This document shows, piece by piece, positions 11,577 to 21,521 of a DNA stretch of 64,000 nt. Within the stretch, counting starts at the first letter, position 1. Every line of letters begins with the position of its first letter. Below the pieces are notes generated by a model. That model did no database searches. It had not been told where the DNA came from and worked only from the letters and a program-made list of their open reading frames with translations. Both the position numbers and the translations under genes were made by a program. The stretch is from Isochrysis galbana (Eukaryota; Haptophyta; Isochrysidales; Isochrysidaceae), in contig CM030938.1 in assembly GCA_018136815.1 (NCBI GenBank), forward strand, positions 2,273,028 through 2,337,027. Direction: 5' to 3'.

Positions 11577-12462
11577 GGCAGTTGCGGCTCGACGAAACAG
11601 GAGAGCCGGGCCTCCTCTTAGCACTCGACTGGGAAAAAGCATTTGACAGAGTCAGCTGGGAGTTCTACCACCTGGCGCTCCGCCTCCTCAATTTCGGGCC
11701 CGACAGAAGCCGTAGCGGGATACACCCCGGCGAAAGACAGATCGACGACTCAAAAAATCAAAGACAGACTATTTGCATACCCGAACTCCCCGACGCCGGA
11801 TAGCCTCAAAGCCCTCTACCTAATACCTAATAGCATGGAGATACATCATTAGCGACTTCTACAAGATGGAATTTGAAAACCGCACCTTCCACCACGTACC
11901 GGTTATCGAGAGAGTTCTAAGCAGGTTCACAGTCCTCGTTAGAGGTCGTGAACCTCCGGACGACTTCTCAACCGCACGCACGCGCAAGGCCACCCAGGGA
12001 AGGAAGCCGAAAATCAAATCTCCACACGACCTCAGCGCCCCTGTCTTCTCAACTAACAGCAAAGGCGCCCTCTAATCATGAACACGAATCTATCCCTGGT
12101 AGCGAAAGCCCTCAACATAGCAGAGCGACTTGCCTAACCAAGCGACCCCTCGCCGTGAACCGCCCACCAACCGACAACAGGCCTTAGTCACACTGACCGC
12201 AACCGCTTGACACCCAACACAAGAAACGGATACACATCAGCCGGTAGCCCGACGGCACAGGAGGAAGGTGAGAAACAGACCGTCGAGAATCGGCACACAC
12301 CGTCTGCCACTGGAAACCCACTACACCCAGCCCCTAGGTAGAGCACGAGGGGACGAGCCGCAAGGCAGGTGGAGGGGGAGTGAAAGGAAGCGGGCGAGGC
12401 TGCGGAGATACTGTGCAAGGTCGCGCGCGCGCGCGCGGCGAGATTATTAAGAAGTTTTTTTT
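11577..12462 (+). mobile_element. LINE family 2 copy, internally deleted
   Basis: Starts inside the RT domain (GLLLALDWEKAFDRVSWEFY at about 11607-11670). It is then broken and resumes in another frame with AWRYIISDFYKMEF at about 11833. The C-terminus reads LSAPVFSTNSKGAL, then NTNLSLVAKALNIAERLA with a stop near 12137. The 3' UTR ends in a GC-dinucleotide run, GCGAGATTATTAAGAAG and T10 at 12453-12462. It abuts LINE family 1 head to head. Non-functional. Confidence 0.75.
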
Positions 12463-12967
12463 TCAGATGTTTTACCATCGATCAGTGGAATACAAACAGA
12501 AGAGCTCAATGAATGTGTACTTTAGAGTGTGGGTGGAGTTTCATTCCAATTTGGACGCACACGCAACGACAACACTCACACCTGCAGATGCTGTGGAGTG
12601 AACACCGAACACCATTCTATCGAATACTAAGCAATCCCGAGGGGAGAACAGCCACCTCGGCCGCTCAGGCCTCGCGCGCGACCATGGTCATCGAGGTGTA
12701 CGGCCTCGCAATGCACAGGCGCACGATACAGATGTTTGCACCTTCCTGCAGGGGTTCGATACGCACGCTGACCGCAGCCGACCGTCGCGCGACCACCACA
12801 ACAGGAGGAGCGTTTCGATGACCCTCTCGACACTGTGCACAGGTGTGATCCAAACACTCACAAGAAGGGCTCGGTAGTCCTCAACCAGGCGCAAAATCGC
12901 CCCGACCCCCCGACCGCTTGAGTGTAGCGGCTCTCTGGCTTCAGCCAATCAGTGCACTACCCATTAT
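12463..12967. other. Intergenic DNA with a possible LINE zinc-finger remnant
   Basis: Around 12570-12625 one frame reads HTCRCCGVNTEHHSIEY, which resembles the CxxC...H finger that closes LINE reverse transcriptases. It is too short to be sure of. The rest is presumably the 3' flank of the 14-3-3 gene. Confidence 0.3.
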
Positions 12968-13935
12968 CTACTGCTCGGCGTCATCCGAGGTCCATAGCGT
13001 CAGGTTGTCGCGGAGCAGCTGCATGATGAGGGTGGAATCCTTGTATGACTCCTCATCAAGGGTGTCAAGCTCCGCGATCGCATTGTCAAAGGCCTGCTTG
13101 GCGAGGGTGCACGCCTCCTCCTGCTTCGCCTGAACCTCATACAAGAAGACGGAGTAGTTGAGCGCGAGACCGAGGCGGATGGGATGAGTGGGGGCAAGAC
13201 CGAGGGCGGCCTCCGACGCCTTCTTGTACGACTTGTTGGCCCTCTCGGCGTGCTCTTCCTTGGCTTCGCCGGTTGCGAACTCGGCAAGGTAACGGTAGTA
13301 GTCAGCCTTCATCTTCTGGTAAAAGACAGATGGCTCAGCAGTCAGTGTGTCCTTGATGAGGCACTGCTCAAGCAGCTTGAGGATGTCATTACAGATCTTG
13401 TCGAGCTCGCTCTCAACCTTTGCCTTGTAGGTCGAAATGAGGGGCACGAGCGATGACTGTTTCTCGCTCTCCTTCTGTTCGATGGAGGTAATGATCCGCA
13501 GGGAAGCACGACGGGCACCGACAACATTCTTGTATGCCACTGAGAGCAGATTGCGCTCCTCAAGGTTGAGGTCCTCCTTTGCCTCTGAAGCCTTGCGCGC
13601 GACCTCCTTCATGTAGTCGACCATCTCCTCGTACCGTTCAGCCTGCTCGGCGAGCTTGGCCATATACTGCACGCGCAGAACAAGACGGCGGCAGGGTACC
13701 AGTAAGAGAACATCCCCCAGCCGCCCAGGCCCAGACAGGCCCCCAGTGCAACCAGAAGTGCATCAGCCACCCGCGTACGCCCCAACGTGCGCGCGAGGCG
13801 TGAGAACAGCGCCGTAGTATCAAGAACCGTGATAAGCAAGCATCACGAGCGCCGCCATCGCGCGTGCCTCCCAGAACTCTGATTGCAGAGCGCCAGCGGG
13901 GCGTGGCAGCGCACCACTGAGTCAGGCGACGCCAT
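12968..13935 (-). CDS. 14-3-3 protein
   Basis: Two exons on the minus strand: 13935-13915 (MASPDSV) and 13666-12968. The donor GTGCGC and acceptor GCAG join codon GTG to TAT in phase, giving [21 protein letters not shown], the canonical 14-3-3 N-terminus. The protein is about 239 residues. The family's Lys/Arg/Tyr phosphoserine pocket elements are visible ([22 protein letters not shown]). The C-terminus is [13 protein letters not shown]. It is a cytosolic and nuclear dimeric adaptor that binds phosphoserine/phosphothreonine clients. The very short first exon is supported by frame, splice signals and family length. Upstream on the coding strand are long C-rich runs (plus-strand G runs, 14050-14215). 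Confidence 0.95.
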
Positions 13936-14620
13936 GGCTGCTGAGTGTCTGGTCGAGTGCGGATGGCCTGAGCACGGAGGGGCGGGGTCTCGATGACAGC
14001 TGCCCGCCGAGACGGCCGCGTCGCGCGCGCTGGGGCGGTGGCTCTTGACGGGGGGGCGGGGGGGGGGGGAGGGGGGAAAGGGGGGGGGGTAACCCACCAC
14101 CTTGGGGACTCGTTGCAAGCGGGCCGAGCGGCGGGGGGAGGGGGGGGAGGGGGGGGGGGTGGCGCTGCGCGCGGGGGAAGGGGGGGGGGGAGGGGGGGGG
14201 GGGGGGAAGGGAGGGGAAGGCGGGGAGCGGTGGCCGCGCGCGCGCGCGAGTCCCTCCCCCCACGGTATCCCCTCCCCCCCCTCCCCCCCCCGCTTCCATT
14301 CCTCTCCGCGCCTCCACGCGGAGTGCGCTCGTCTTTTCGTCCGTCTGTCGGAAGAGTAAAGTAGTGGCGGAGCGCTTCTCGACTTCTCTCTTCTCCCCCC
14401 TGTTCTTCTTCTCTCCCTCCTATCCTTCTGTCTTCCCTCCCTCCCTCTCTCTGGGTTTCCACTTTATTGCTCCGTTGTTTTCCATCTGTGGGTGCCCCTG
14501 TGGATCTTCCCCTCCCCACTCTCTCCTCCTCTCTCTGTCCCTCTCGCCCCCCCCCCCCCCCCCCTTTCGCCGTCTCCCGCGGTCCTCCCTTTCCTCTGAT
14601 TGTGCAAAACCTCTGGTAGT
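13936..14620. promoter_or_regulatory. Homopolymer-rich region upstream of the 14-3-3 gene
   Basis: G-rich on the plus strand at 14048-14215, with many runs of 8-12 G, then C-rich at 14265-14292 and a C18 run near 14547-14564, followed by pyrimidine-rich DNA. The layout (C-rich on the minus strand toward 14-3-3, C-rich on the plus strand going right) suggests back-to-back leaders, but no plus-strand gene was recognised to the right. Confidence 0.4.
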
Positions 14621-16420
14621 GCGCTCAATTTTACAACTTAAACAAATTGAACCTTGGGAACCAGCGAGGAACTGTGAACGAACTGCCTGAACAATAGAGG
14701 GATTTTGCGGTTTTGCGGGGGTTTCACTGAGGTTTCACTATGCTACGGAGGTTTCACTTGCCCGATCACGGATTCAACCCGTGTGATAGGGCGGTCAAAC
14801 AGGGCTTTTAACTTCTAAGGGTGAAAATTCACTAAGTCAAGATTGAGGTTTTATCGCGAGATCTTAGGATATGCTACTGGAAATGGGTATATTAGGCAGA
14901 ATCTAATGAGAAATATGCACATTTTCGACGCCATTCAACACACAGACCCAAAAAAGTTTTCGCGCTCGTGCGAAATCGACGTCGACCACAAAAGTGCACC
15001 ACAGGTCGCGTTGTGCGACGCGCGCCTGCGTTCCCCGGGCGGCACGGTTACCCCTGGGCAGGCAGTACAAAACCCTGCGCAGGCGCACCGCGTCGCCTGC
15101 GCCCTCCACCTCGCCCCTGCTGGCATCTACTGCCAGCCCCTCGCGCGCATGCAGTGCGCGGCAGGCCGCGAGGCGTCAAAATGACGGTGCTGCGCATGAT
15201 GGGCTGCCCCATCACGCGCGGCACCGCCTCAGCATGGTGGGATGGTGGGAGGGGGTGCCTGCTGGCCTCCTGGCCGCGCAGACCCTCGCCAAAGCGGCCA
15301 CAGGCCGCTTGCGAGGCCACTGGCGAGGCCACTGGCGAGGCCAGCGACCATCGCTGCGGCCGCCATCGCGCGCCGCCGCAGGAGAAAAAGATCAAATTGA
15401 TTATAGTTTTGCCAAATTATAACCATAGTAATTCTAATTTTAGGCTTCATTCCACCAGTCCAAGACACATATGAGCACAATACATGACCATCAGCATGCC
15501 CAAATGCCAATGTTTCGGTAGCCAACCAGTCTTACCATATGAGACTGTCGAATCATCGAGAGACGAGAGAAAAGGAGGGGTTGTCTCTCGAAATCGAACG
15601 TGAGACGCTCGAAGACACGAGGCTGTCCGTCAATTCAGCACGTCAATGCGAAAACAAAACTACTTTCTGTGCTCCATGTTGGGATGTTGTGCTATAAAAA
15701 CGGGCAAACTATTGGCTGGCCCGTGCTTGCTGGCGGGCACGACTTGTGTGTCTCCGAACGTGAATGGCCTTGGACCTTGGAGGCCATCCGCCATCCGTGT
15801 GTACAAAAAATTCCAAAAGTTGAGGTCGGAGACGGGTCTGGTCTGGAACCGCCCGGTCGCGGCCGGCCCGTCGCGCCGCACGGCCACTAGCTAGTGCCAC
15901 TAGAGGAGTTGCACCTCCTGGCGTCCGAGCGAGCGCTTGTCGACGTCAAACGGGCCATGGCCATGGCCCAGGGTGTCGGGCCGGATCGAATCGAGGCATT
16001 CCTGCGGTGCGAGGGGCCAGGATGGGTTAGTACGAGTGTGTGCGACCCTTGAGAACCAGCGTGCTACCTACCGGTGACCCCCCAACCTGCTCGCGAGAGC
16101 TCTGGGCTCTGCATGGCCACACCACCTCCAGGCCATTCTTCGGCCGATCGCGGGCGATCGGACGTCGCGGATCGCGGAAGCTCCGCGTTTCTAAGTGATG
16201 CGCCCCACATTCACCACTCTGATTCTCTCTTCTCTCCCGTGAGCGCCCGCCCCAATCTCCCAAAATAGACCGCCACGAGCGGGGCAAGGGAGGGGGGTCC
16301 CTCACCGACGCCATTGCCATTGCCATTGCCCTTCGTGGGGCGGGAGGGGGTCGTTGGGAGGGGGGAGGCGGCTGGCGGGGAAGGCAAGGATGTTGCTTCA
16401 GCTTACGAGCTCGCACCGTA
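14621..16420. other. Intergenic DNA without recognised gene
   Basis: 14780-14815 shares GGCGGTCAAACAG...TTTT.AACT with 62664-62690, a short dispersed repeat. 15020-15390 is GC-rich with three copies of GCGAGGCCACTG-like units at 15312-15350 and resembles other GC-rich repeats of the window. 15400-16420 holds only short frames; nothing is identified. Confidence 0.35.
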
Positions 16421-16422
16421 TT

Positions 16423-17640
16423 GGAGCTAATTAATGCTGATATCAGTTCCTTGTATCAGCTCGCAAGCCCTGAAAACAAAACTCTGATCTATTATACACC
16501 TAATACTATTGAGAACGCCTCATCTCGTTTGCCGCTAGCGTGCGTCGCAGCAGCTTCCGCGTCGCGCGGCGCACGCGCGCGAGTGCCAGTAAGAAGCCAT
16601 CCGTACATACTACATATGTACGTTGGCAAGCGCATGTGTGAGTGAGTGAGTGAATGTGAATGAGTGAGTAAGTATGTGCGAGAGTGAGTGAAAGTGAAAG
16701 AGAAAAAGAAAGAGAGGGAGAGAGAGAGGGATGGGGATGGAGGGGTGGATGGGGAGAGAGAGGGAGAGGGGAAGGTGGGGGGGAGTGAGAGTGAGTGAGT
16801 GAGTGAGTGAGTGAGGAAAGGGAGGGAGGATATAGGGAGGGAGGGAGGGAGGGAGGCAGGGAGGGAGGGAGGGAGGGAGAGAAAGAGACAAACAGAGACA
16901 GAGAGGCAGAGATAGAGACAGAGACGGACAAAGAGAGAGAGAGAAGGAGGGAGGGAGGTGGGAGGGAGAGGGAGAGGAAGAGAGGAAAGTGAGCAAGAGC
17001 CTATCGAATTCCCTGCTGAGATGAGCGTGCGGCCCCACGCTAGCGCGCACGAGACTTTTGCCGCGCCAGCTGCTCCAGAGTTCAGCTCGTGCGATCCCTA
17101 CGCGTGCGCGAGGATTCCTGCTGGGCCAGCTTCCAGCTTCGAAATGAGCGCGAGGGGGCGCGCGCGCGACTTCTGACCGCGCCGGCCGCGCCTTCTCCAC
17201 TACCACTACCTGCATGCCACTGTGGAGCGCACCATCGCCATGTGGCAGCCCCTCGCCCCTCGCCACTTGCGCAGCCTGCGCTCCGCGCTCCGCCCAGACG
17301 CTTCATCCACAGCCGACCACTCCAAGAGCGTGCCCAAGAGATTCGCGACGGGCTTCCAAGCGCGGCGAGGGCACCACCCTCCGCCTCATTGTCGGAGGCG
17401 AGCGCCAGCACGCCAGGCAAGTGGGGGAATGGAAGCTATGAAGGGTGAAAGGGAGAGCGAGGGAGGGAGGAGCTGGGCCGCCCTCGCCACCTCGCCACCG
17501 GGGTTCTCTTCGCGCGCCGCGCTTGTAATTGATGGTAGAAGTCCCTTTCAATAGTAGAACCCTCGCTTTAACAATAGTCCTAAAAACTGACAACTGATAT
17601 CAGTGGTTTGGCATTTTGGAGCTGTTACTGAAAGTGTAAG
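16423..17640. repeat. Repeat pair ends around TGATATCAG, enclosing a purine tract
   Basis: GGAGCTAATTAATGCTGATATCAG at 16423 and CAACTGATATCAGTGGTTTGGCA at about 17588 are related to 44680-44712 and 45035-45075. In both places the right part continues TTTGGAGCT.TTACT. The two loci therefore share ends but not interiors, as expected of a non-autonomous element family. Between the ends, 16630-16990 is almost purely purine on the plus strand (GTGAGTGA, then GGGA and GAGA units). Confidence 0.45.
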
Positions 17641-18587
17641 CTCATATTAGTACTGTTGCAACATCTTAGGGGGCAGGTAGGGGGGGACCCTGAGGAATCC
17701 TTGTCCTTGGACGCCCGGACGCCCAGGGGAGGTGGGAAATAGTGGTTAAGGTTAAATAAATGTTAAAATGAGTGAGTGACCGGGCTATCTACAGGTTGCA
17801 GGCCTCAGGCCTACAGGCTCCGCCGCTTCAGCTTCAACACACATACCACATATCACATATCCCTAGTCCCTAGGGCATACCATGTGGCAGGGCGTAGGGC
17901 ACCGTTGGGCGCGGAGGGATGAGGGATGAGCGAGGTGAATCGGCGAGAGGCACGGCGCACGCCTCCTCCCCCGCCATCTCTTTTGTGGAGTGACAGTTGG
18001 CACTGCGCGCGAACTCAACTCCCCCACTAGAGAAGTTAGAAGTTAGAGAGTCCCAGCTCAACAGTGACTCAAGAGCGGCAACTCAAGAAATCTCGCAGCT
18101 CTACATAGTTGAGCCACCCTTGGGTCACAGCTGAAACGCCTCAAACCCCCCGAACGATGGATGCCGTATTCATAGCGCGCTGGGCGGGCGATTTTTTTTT
18201 ACGCAGTGGATGTTGCAAAAAGTCTCATCAGTTATTTTGGAGAGCCGGGCCGAGAGAGGAGGCAAATGCGCTCTATTAAACTCTCCTCGCGATTTATGAG
18301 TGATGGCTCTCCTCTCCGCAAATCTCCGCCGTCCTTCCTTTCCCTCTCTCGTCGCGCCTGCTGCTGCTCCCCCCCCCCCCCCCCCCCCCCCCTTTTCCTC
18401 CCCTTGCGCCCGTCCCCAGTCTTTTTACGCTTACTGACCGCGCACTCGGCCCCGCGCCCCCGCCCCTCCCTCTGCCCCCGCCACCCCCCCCCCCGCGCCC
18501 CCGCCCCCGCCTCGTCGCTCCCCCAACCTCTTGCTCCCTCTTCACCCTCCGCTGCCGCTCCACCCGCCTCGTGCGGTGGGAGCGAGC
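17641..18587. other. Intergenic DNA and leader of the dioxygenase gene
   Basis: No gene recognised. 18369-18392 is a C24 run, followed by pyrimidine-rich and then CCCCGCGCCCC-rich DNA up to ATG 18588. Because the first dioxygenase domain of the next gene lacks its N-terminal half, an unseen upstream exon may lie here. Confidence 0.4.
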
Positions 18588-21521
18588 ATGCCGCCTCCCA
18601 AGAAGAGGGCAATCGTCGATCCCTCCACCACCGTGTACAAGCTGCAGGGCGGCACGGGCAAGCACATCGACGGAGATGTCACGGAGCCACTGCAGGGACG
18701 CCCGTTCCAGGCCTTTGTCCAAGTGAGCGCGGCGCCAGCGGAGGGGACCGACTCGGAAGGTTTCCTCCATGTGCTTCCCGGCTTCCACGCCGCAGCCCTC
18801 CACTACTTCAACCTAACAGATATGCCGCGGCCAGCAGGCGGCTTTACGCCCATCACTGAGGACGAGCACCCCAAGCTGTGCAGGCCAGACTTGTGGGTGC
18901 CCGTGACGCGGCTACCGATGGAGTGGACCGCCAAGCATAAGTTGGGTGAACTTCCCGGTTATTCTTCGGCGCCGAACGCCCGCGGTGTTGAGGGACTGAT
19001 CAAGGCCTTGCACGGCCTTGCCAAAGAGCTGCGTGGTATGACATTCAAGCCGCCTGAAGCGGGCGACTATGTAATTTGGGACCCGCGCTTGCCACATTCC
19101 ACCGGCGAGCGCGACATGCTCTCGCAGCACGACCGGCCGCGACAGGTCTTCTATTGTGCGTACACGCTAGCTGCTGACTCGCACGCCAACTTGATCCACC
19201 AGCGGAACTGCCGTGAGAGCGGGCTGCATCCCTCGTGGGCGCCCTCGTCACAAGCATGTGTGGAGCAGCGTAAGGACTACGAGCCGTACCCGCTCACCGC
19301 ACTTGGGAGGGCGCTGTACGGCTACTCCGACACCAGCAAGATTCGGGGCGACCGCATTGCCGAGCCCGAGATCAGGTTGCGCACCAACGGCGACCCAGGA
19401 CCGCTGCGCGAGGGGAGCGAGTTTGAGGATGACCCCTCGGAGCTCATACACAGAGTCTCCCAGTTACTCACGCCCGCGCACATCTCGTTTTTCCAGCGAT
19501 ACGGCTTTGTCGTGGTGGAAAGCGCGTTGCCGCTCAAGCTGACTCAAGAGCTCGAGGACGAGCTCAAGAAGCACCTCGAGGAGCGGCACGCGATCAATTT
19601 GGATGACCTGGAGGAGACGCTCACGATCAACAAACTGAGCTCAGCTTTCTCACCAGATGGGTCAGGCATGGTTGAGCTCTATTGGCTGCCCTCTATGGAG
19701 AAGGTCCGACAGCACGCATTGCTGCACGAGATTACTTTGCAGCTTTTCGCTGCGACCTGGGGCTCCTCAGCGCGCGGCTTCCGACAAGAGAAGGGCTTGG
19801 GTGCTCCGGTGCGGAGGCCGACACTTGGCGTGTACATCGATCGCACCTCTCTTCGCTTGCCTGCATGCAAGATTGGGCACATGGTCCGCAGGCGTTCTAA
19901 CAAGACGGGTTTAAAGATTCGCATCAAAGTGCCGCCCGGCTTTAGCTTGTCTGGTAACGGAAAGCGAGGACTCAAGGCGGGCGAATTCCATGTGAGATCG
20001 CTGCGCGCTGTGCGTGAGGATGGCACTGATCGCGAGTTTCTCGTTGAGTGGGATGGGTATCCAGGCGAGGACTCGTGGGAGCCCGAGGGAAACCTTCCAA
20101 TCACCCTTGTGGCCGCTTACGACCTCAACGGACCACCGCCGCCAGCACGCGCCTCGCTACGTCTATCTGTGGCCGCGGGTGGACGGGTCCACGTGCGCCT
20201 GAATGCACAAGTGCCACACAAGCGCAAGTCAGACGCTGTTGGCCGGAAGGACAAGGAGAAGCGAGATGGCGATGGGGAGGCGCGGCGATCCACTCGGTGT
20301 GGGAAATGCTCGGGGTGCCTCGCTCCTGAGTGTGGAGAATGCCACAACTGTCTCGATAAGCCCAAGTTCGGGGGCTCCGGGGTGAAGAAGCAAGCGTGCA
20401 CGGCCCGGCGTTGCCGTAATCCTGTGATTCCTGTGTTCGCATCTGGTGCGTCCTGCGCTGAGTTCAAGGATGCGAGCAGCGTCGCGGACCTCCGCTCGCC
20501 CACCGCCGAATCTCGCTCGCCCAATATACAGGCGGATCGCCCCACGCTTAGCGTGAAGCGATCCTCATCGCCGCGCGAGTCAGGGCTGGATACCGCTGCA
20601 GGTGCACCTACTCAGCAACCAAACCCAAACCCAAAGGCGGAGACGAGCATACCAATCTCAAGTGTGGAGCGTTACCAGGCCGCACCGGTGGGGGAGCACT
20701 CGCTACAACATATGCACATTCATACGCATGAGTCTCACACACATTTGCAAGCGCAGCAAGCGCAGGTCGCACAGATGCATGCCCAAGCTCGCATGCAGGC
20801 GCAGCAAGCTCAACTCCAAGCACAGGCACAACTCCAGGCGCAACAAGCTCATGCACAGATGCACCACGTGCAAACACAGCAGATCCAAGCGCAAATGCAG
20901 GCGCAGCAGCAGCACCGGCAGGCACAGCAAGCTCAGCAGATGCAGGCGCAGCAACTGCAGGCGCAGCATTACCAAGTGAACCAATACCAAGCGCATCAAT
21001 TGCAGGCACCACAGCTCCAGGCGCACCAGCTCCAGGCGCACCATGCGCACCAGTTCCAGGCGCACCAGCTCCAGGCGCAGCAGCTCCAGGCACAGCAGGC
21101 GCAGCAGTTCCAGGCACACCAGGTGCAGCAACAGCTCCAGGCACATCAAGCGCAGCAACATCTCCAAGCGCAGCAACTCCAAGCGCAGCAGCTCCAAGCG
21201 CAGCAGCTCCAAGCGCAGCGGCTCCAAGCGCAGCAGCTCCAGGCCCAACAGCTCCACGCCCAACAGCTCCAAGCCCAGCAGCTTCACGCCCAGCAGTTCC
21301 ACGCCCAGCATCTTCACGCCCAGCATCTCCAGTCGCAACACATACAAACGGCTCAACAAATGCCATCATATTGTACAGCACCAGCTTATGGTTACGCCAC
21401 CATATCCAGCGCGCCGGGGGCCACTTATGCGCAAAATAGCATGTCGGGTGCCTGGCGGCAGCAATGCGCACCTGATCCGCGTGCGACGTGGTCATATCCT
21501 CAGCAACATAGAGATTCATAG
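18588..21521 (+). CDS. PhyH-like 2OG-Fe(II) dioxygenase / chromodomain / CXXC finger fusion protein
   Basis: One uninterrupted frame of 977 residues. Residues 20-190 form the catalytic half of a phytanoyl-CoA-dioxygenase-like fold: HID at 26-28 (iron ligands His26 and Asp28), LHVLPGFH, GDYVIWDPRLPHS with the distal His170, and RQVFYCAY with Arg185 for 2-oxoglutarate. Residues about 294-427 look like the N-terminal half of a second such domain (HISFFQRYGFVVVE ... GVYIDRTSLRLP) whose catalytic half is absent. Residues 466-505 are a chromodomain (FLVEWDGYPGEDSWEPEGNL). Residues 570-610 are a CXXC finger (RCGKCSGC, CGECHNC, KFGGSG, KQAC..RRC) of the type that binds unmethylated CpG. The tail, about 713-921, is LQAQ/LHAQ repeats. 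A nuclear chromatin or nucleic-acid oxidase is inferred. The true start may lie further upstream. Confidence 0.85.
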   Translation: MPPPKKRAIVDPSTTVYKLQGGTGKHIDGDVTEPLQGRPFQAFVQVSAAPAEGTDSEGFLHVLPGFHAAALHYFNLTDMPRPAGGFTPITEDEHPKLCRPDLWVPVTRLPMEWTAKHKLGELPGYSSAPNARGVEGLIKALHGLAKELRGMTFKPPEAGDYVIWDPRLPHSTGERDMLSQHDRPRQVFYCAYTLAADSHANLIHQRNCRESGLHPSWAPSSQACVEQRKDYEPYPLTALGRALYGYSDTSKIRGDRIAEPEIRLRTNGDPGPLREGSEFEDDPSELIHRVSQLLTPAHISFFQRYGFVVVESALPLKLTQELEDELKKHLEERHAINLDDLEETLTINKLSSAFSPDGSGMVELYWLPSMEKVRQHALLHEITLQLFAATWGSSARGFRQEKGLGAPVRRPTLGVYIDRTSLRLPACKIGHMVRRRSNKTGLKIRIKVPPGFSLSGNGKRGLKAGEFHVRSLRAVREDGTDREFLVEWDGYPGEDSWEPEGNLPITLVAAYDLNGPPPPARASLRLSVAAGGRVHVRLNAQVPHKRKSDAVGRKDKEKRDGDGEARRSTRCGKCSGCLAPECGECHNCLDKPKFGGSGVKKQACTARRCRNPVIPVFASGASCAEFKDASSVADLRSPTAESRSPNIQADRPTLSVKRSSSPRESGLDTAAGAPTQQPNPNPKAETSIPISSVERYQAAPVGEHSLQHMHIHTHESHTHLQAQQAQVAQMHAQARMQAQQAQLQAQAQLQAQQAHAQMHHVQTQQIQAQMQAQQQHRQAQQAQQMQAQQLQAQHYQVNQYQAHQLQAPQLQAHQLQAHHAHQFQAHQLQAQQLQAQQAQQFQAHQVQQQLQAHQAQQHLQAQQLQAQQLQAQQLQAQRLQAQQLQAQQLHAQQLQAQQLHAQQFHAQHLHAQHLQSQHIQTAQQMPSYCTAPAYGYATISSAPGATYAQNSMSGAWRQQCAPDPRATWSYPQQHRDS
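20725..21355 (+). repeat. LQAQ-type coding repeat (CAG-rich)
   Basis: The C-terminal coding region of the dioxygenase gene is built from variants of a 12-nt unit cagctccaggcg, giving LQAQ, HLQAQ and LHAQ. Such Gln-rich low-complexity tails often act as interaction or condensation segments. The unit variation suggests expansion by slippage. Confidence 0.9.

Noticed and set aside
14755-14800. tRNA-like arm (CACGGATTCAACCCGTG)
   Set aside because: Only a T-arm-like hairpin is present; no acceptor stem, D-arm or anticodon arm can be drawn around it.
20608-21519. Two long minus-strand frames opposite the dioxygenase tail (303 and 218 residues)
   Set aside because: They are antisense readings of the 12-nt LQAQ coding repeat; the Leu/Gly/Ala-rich composition is forced by the repeat.
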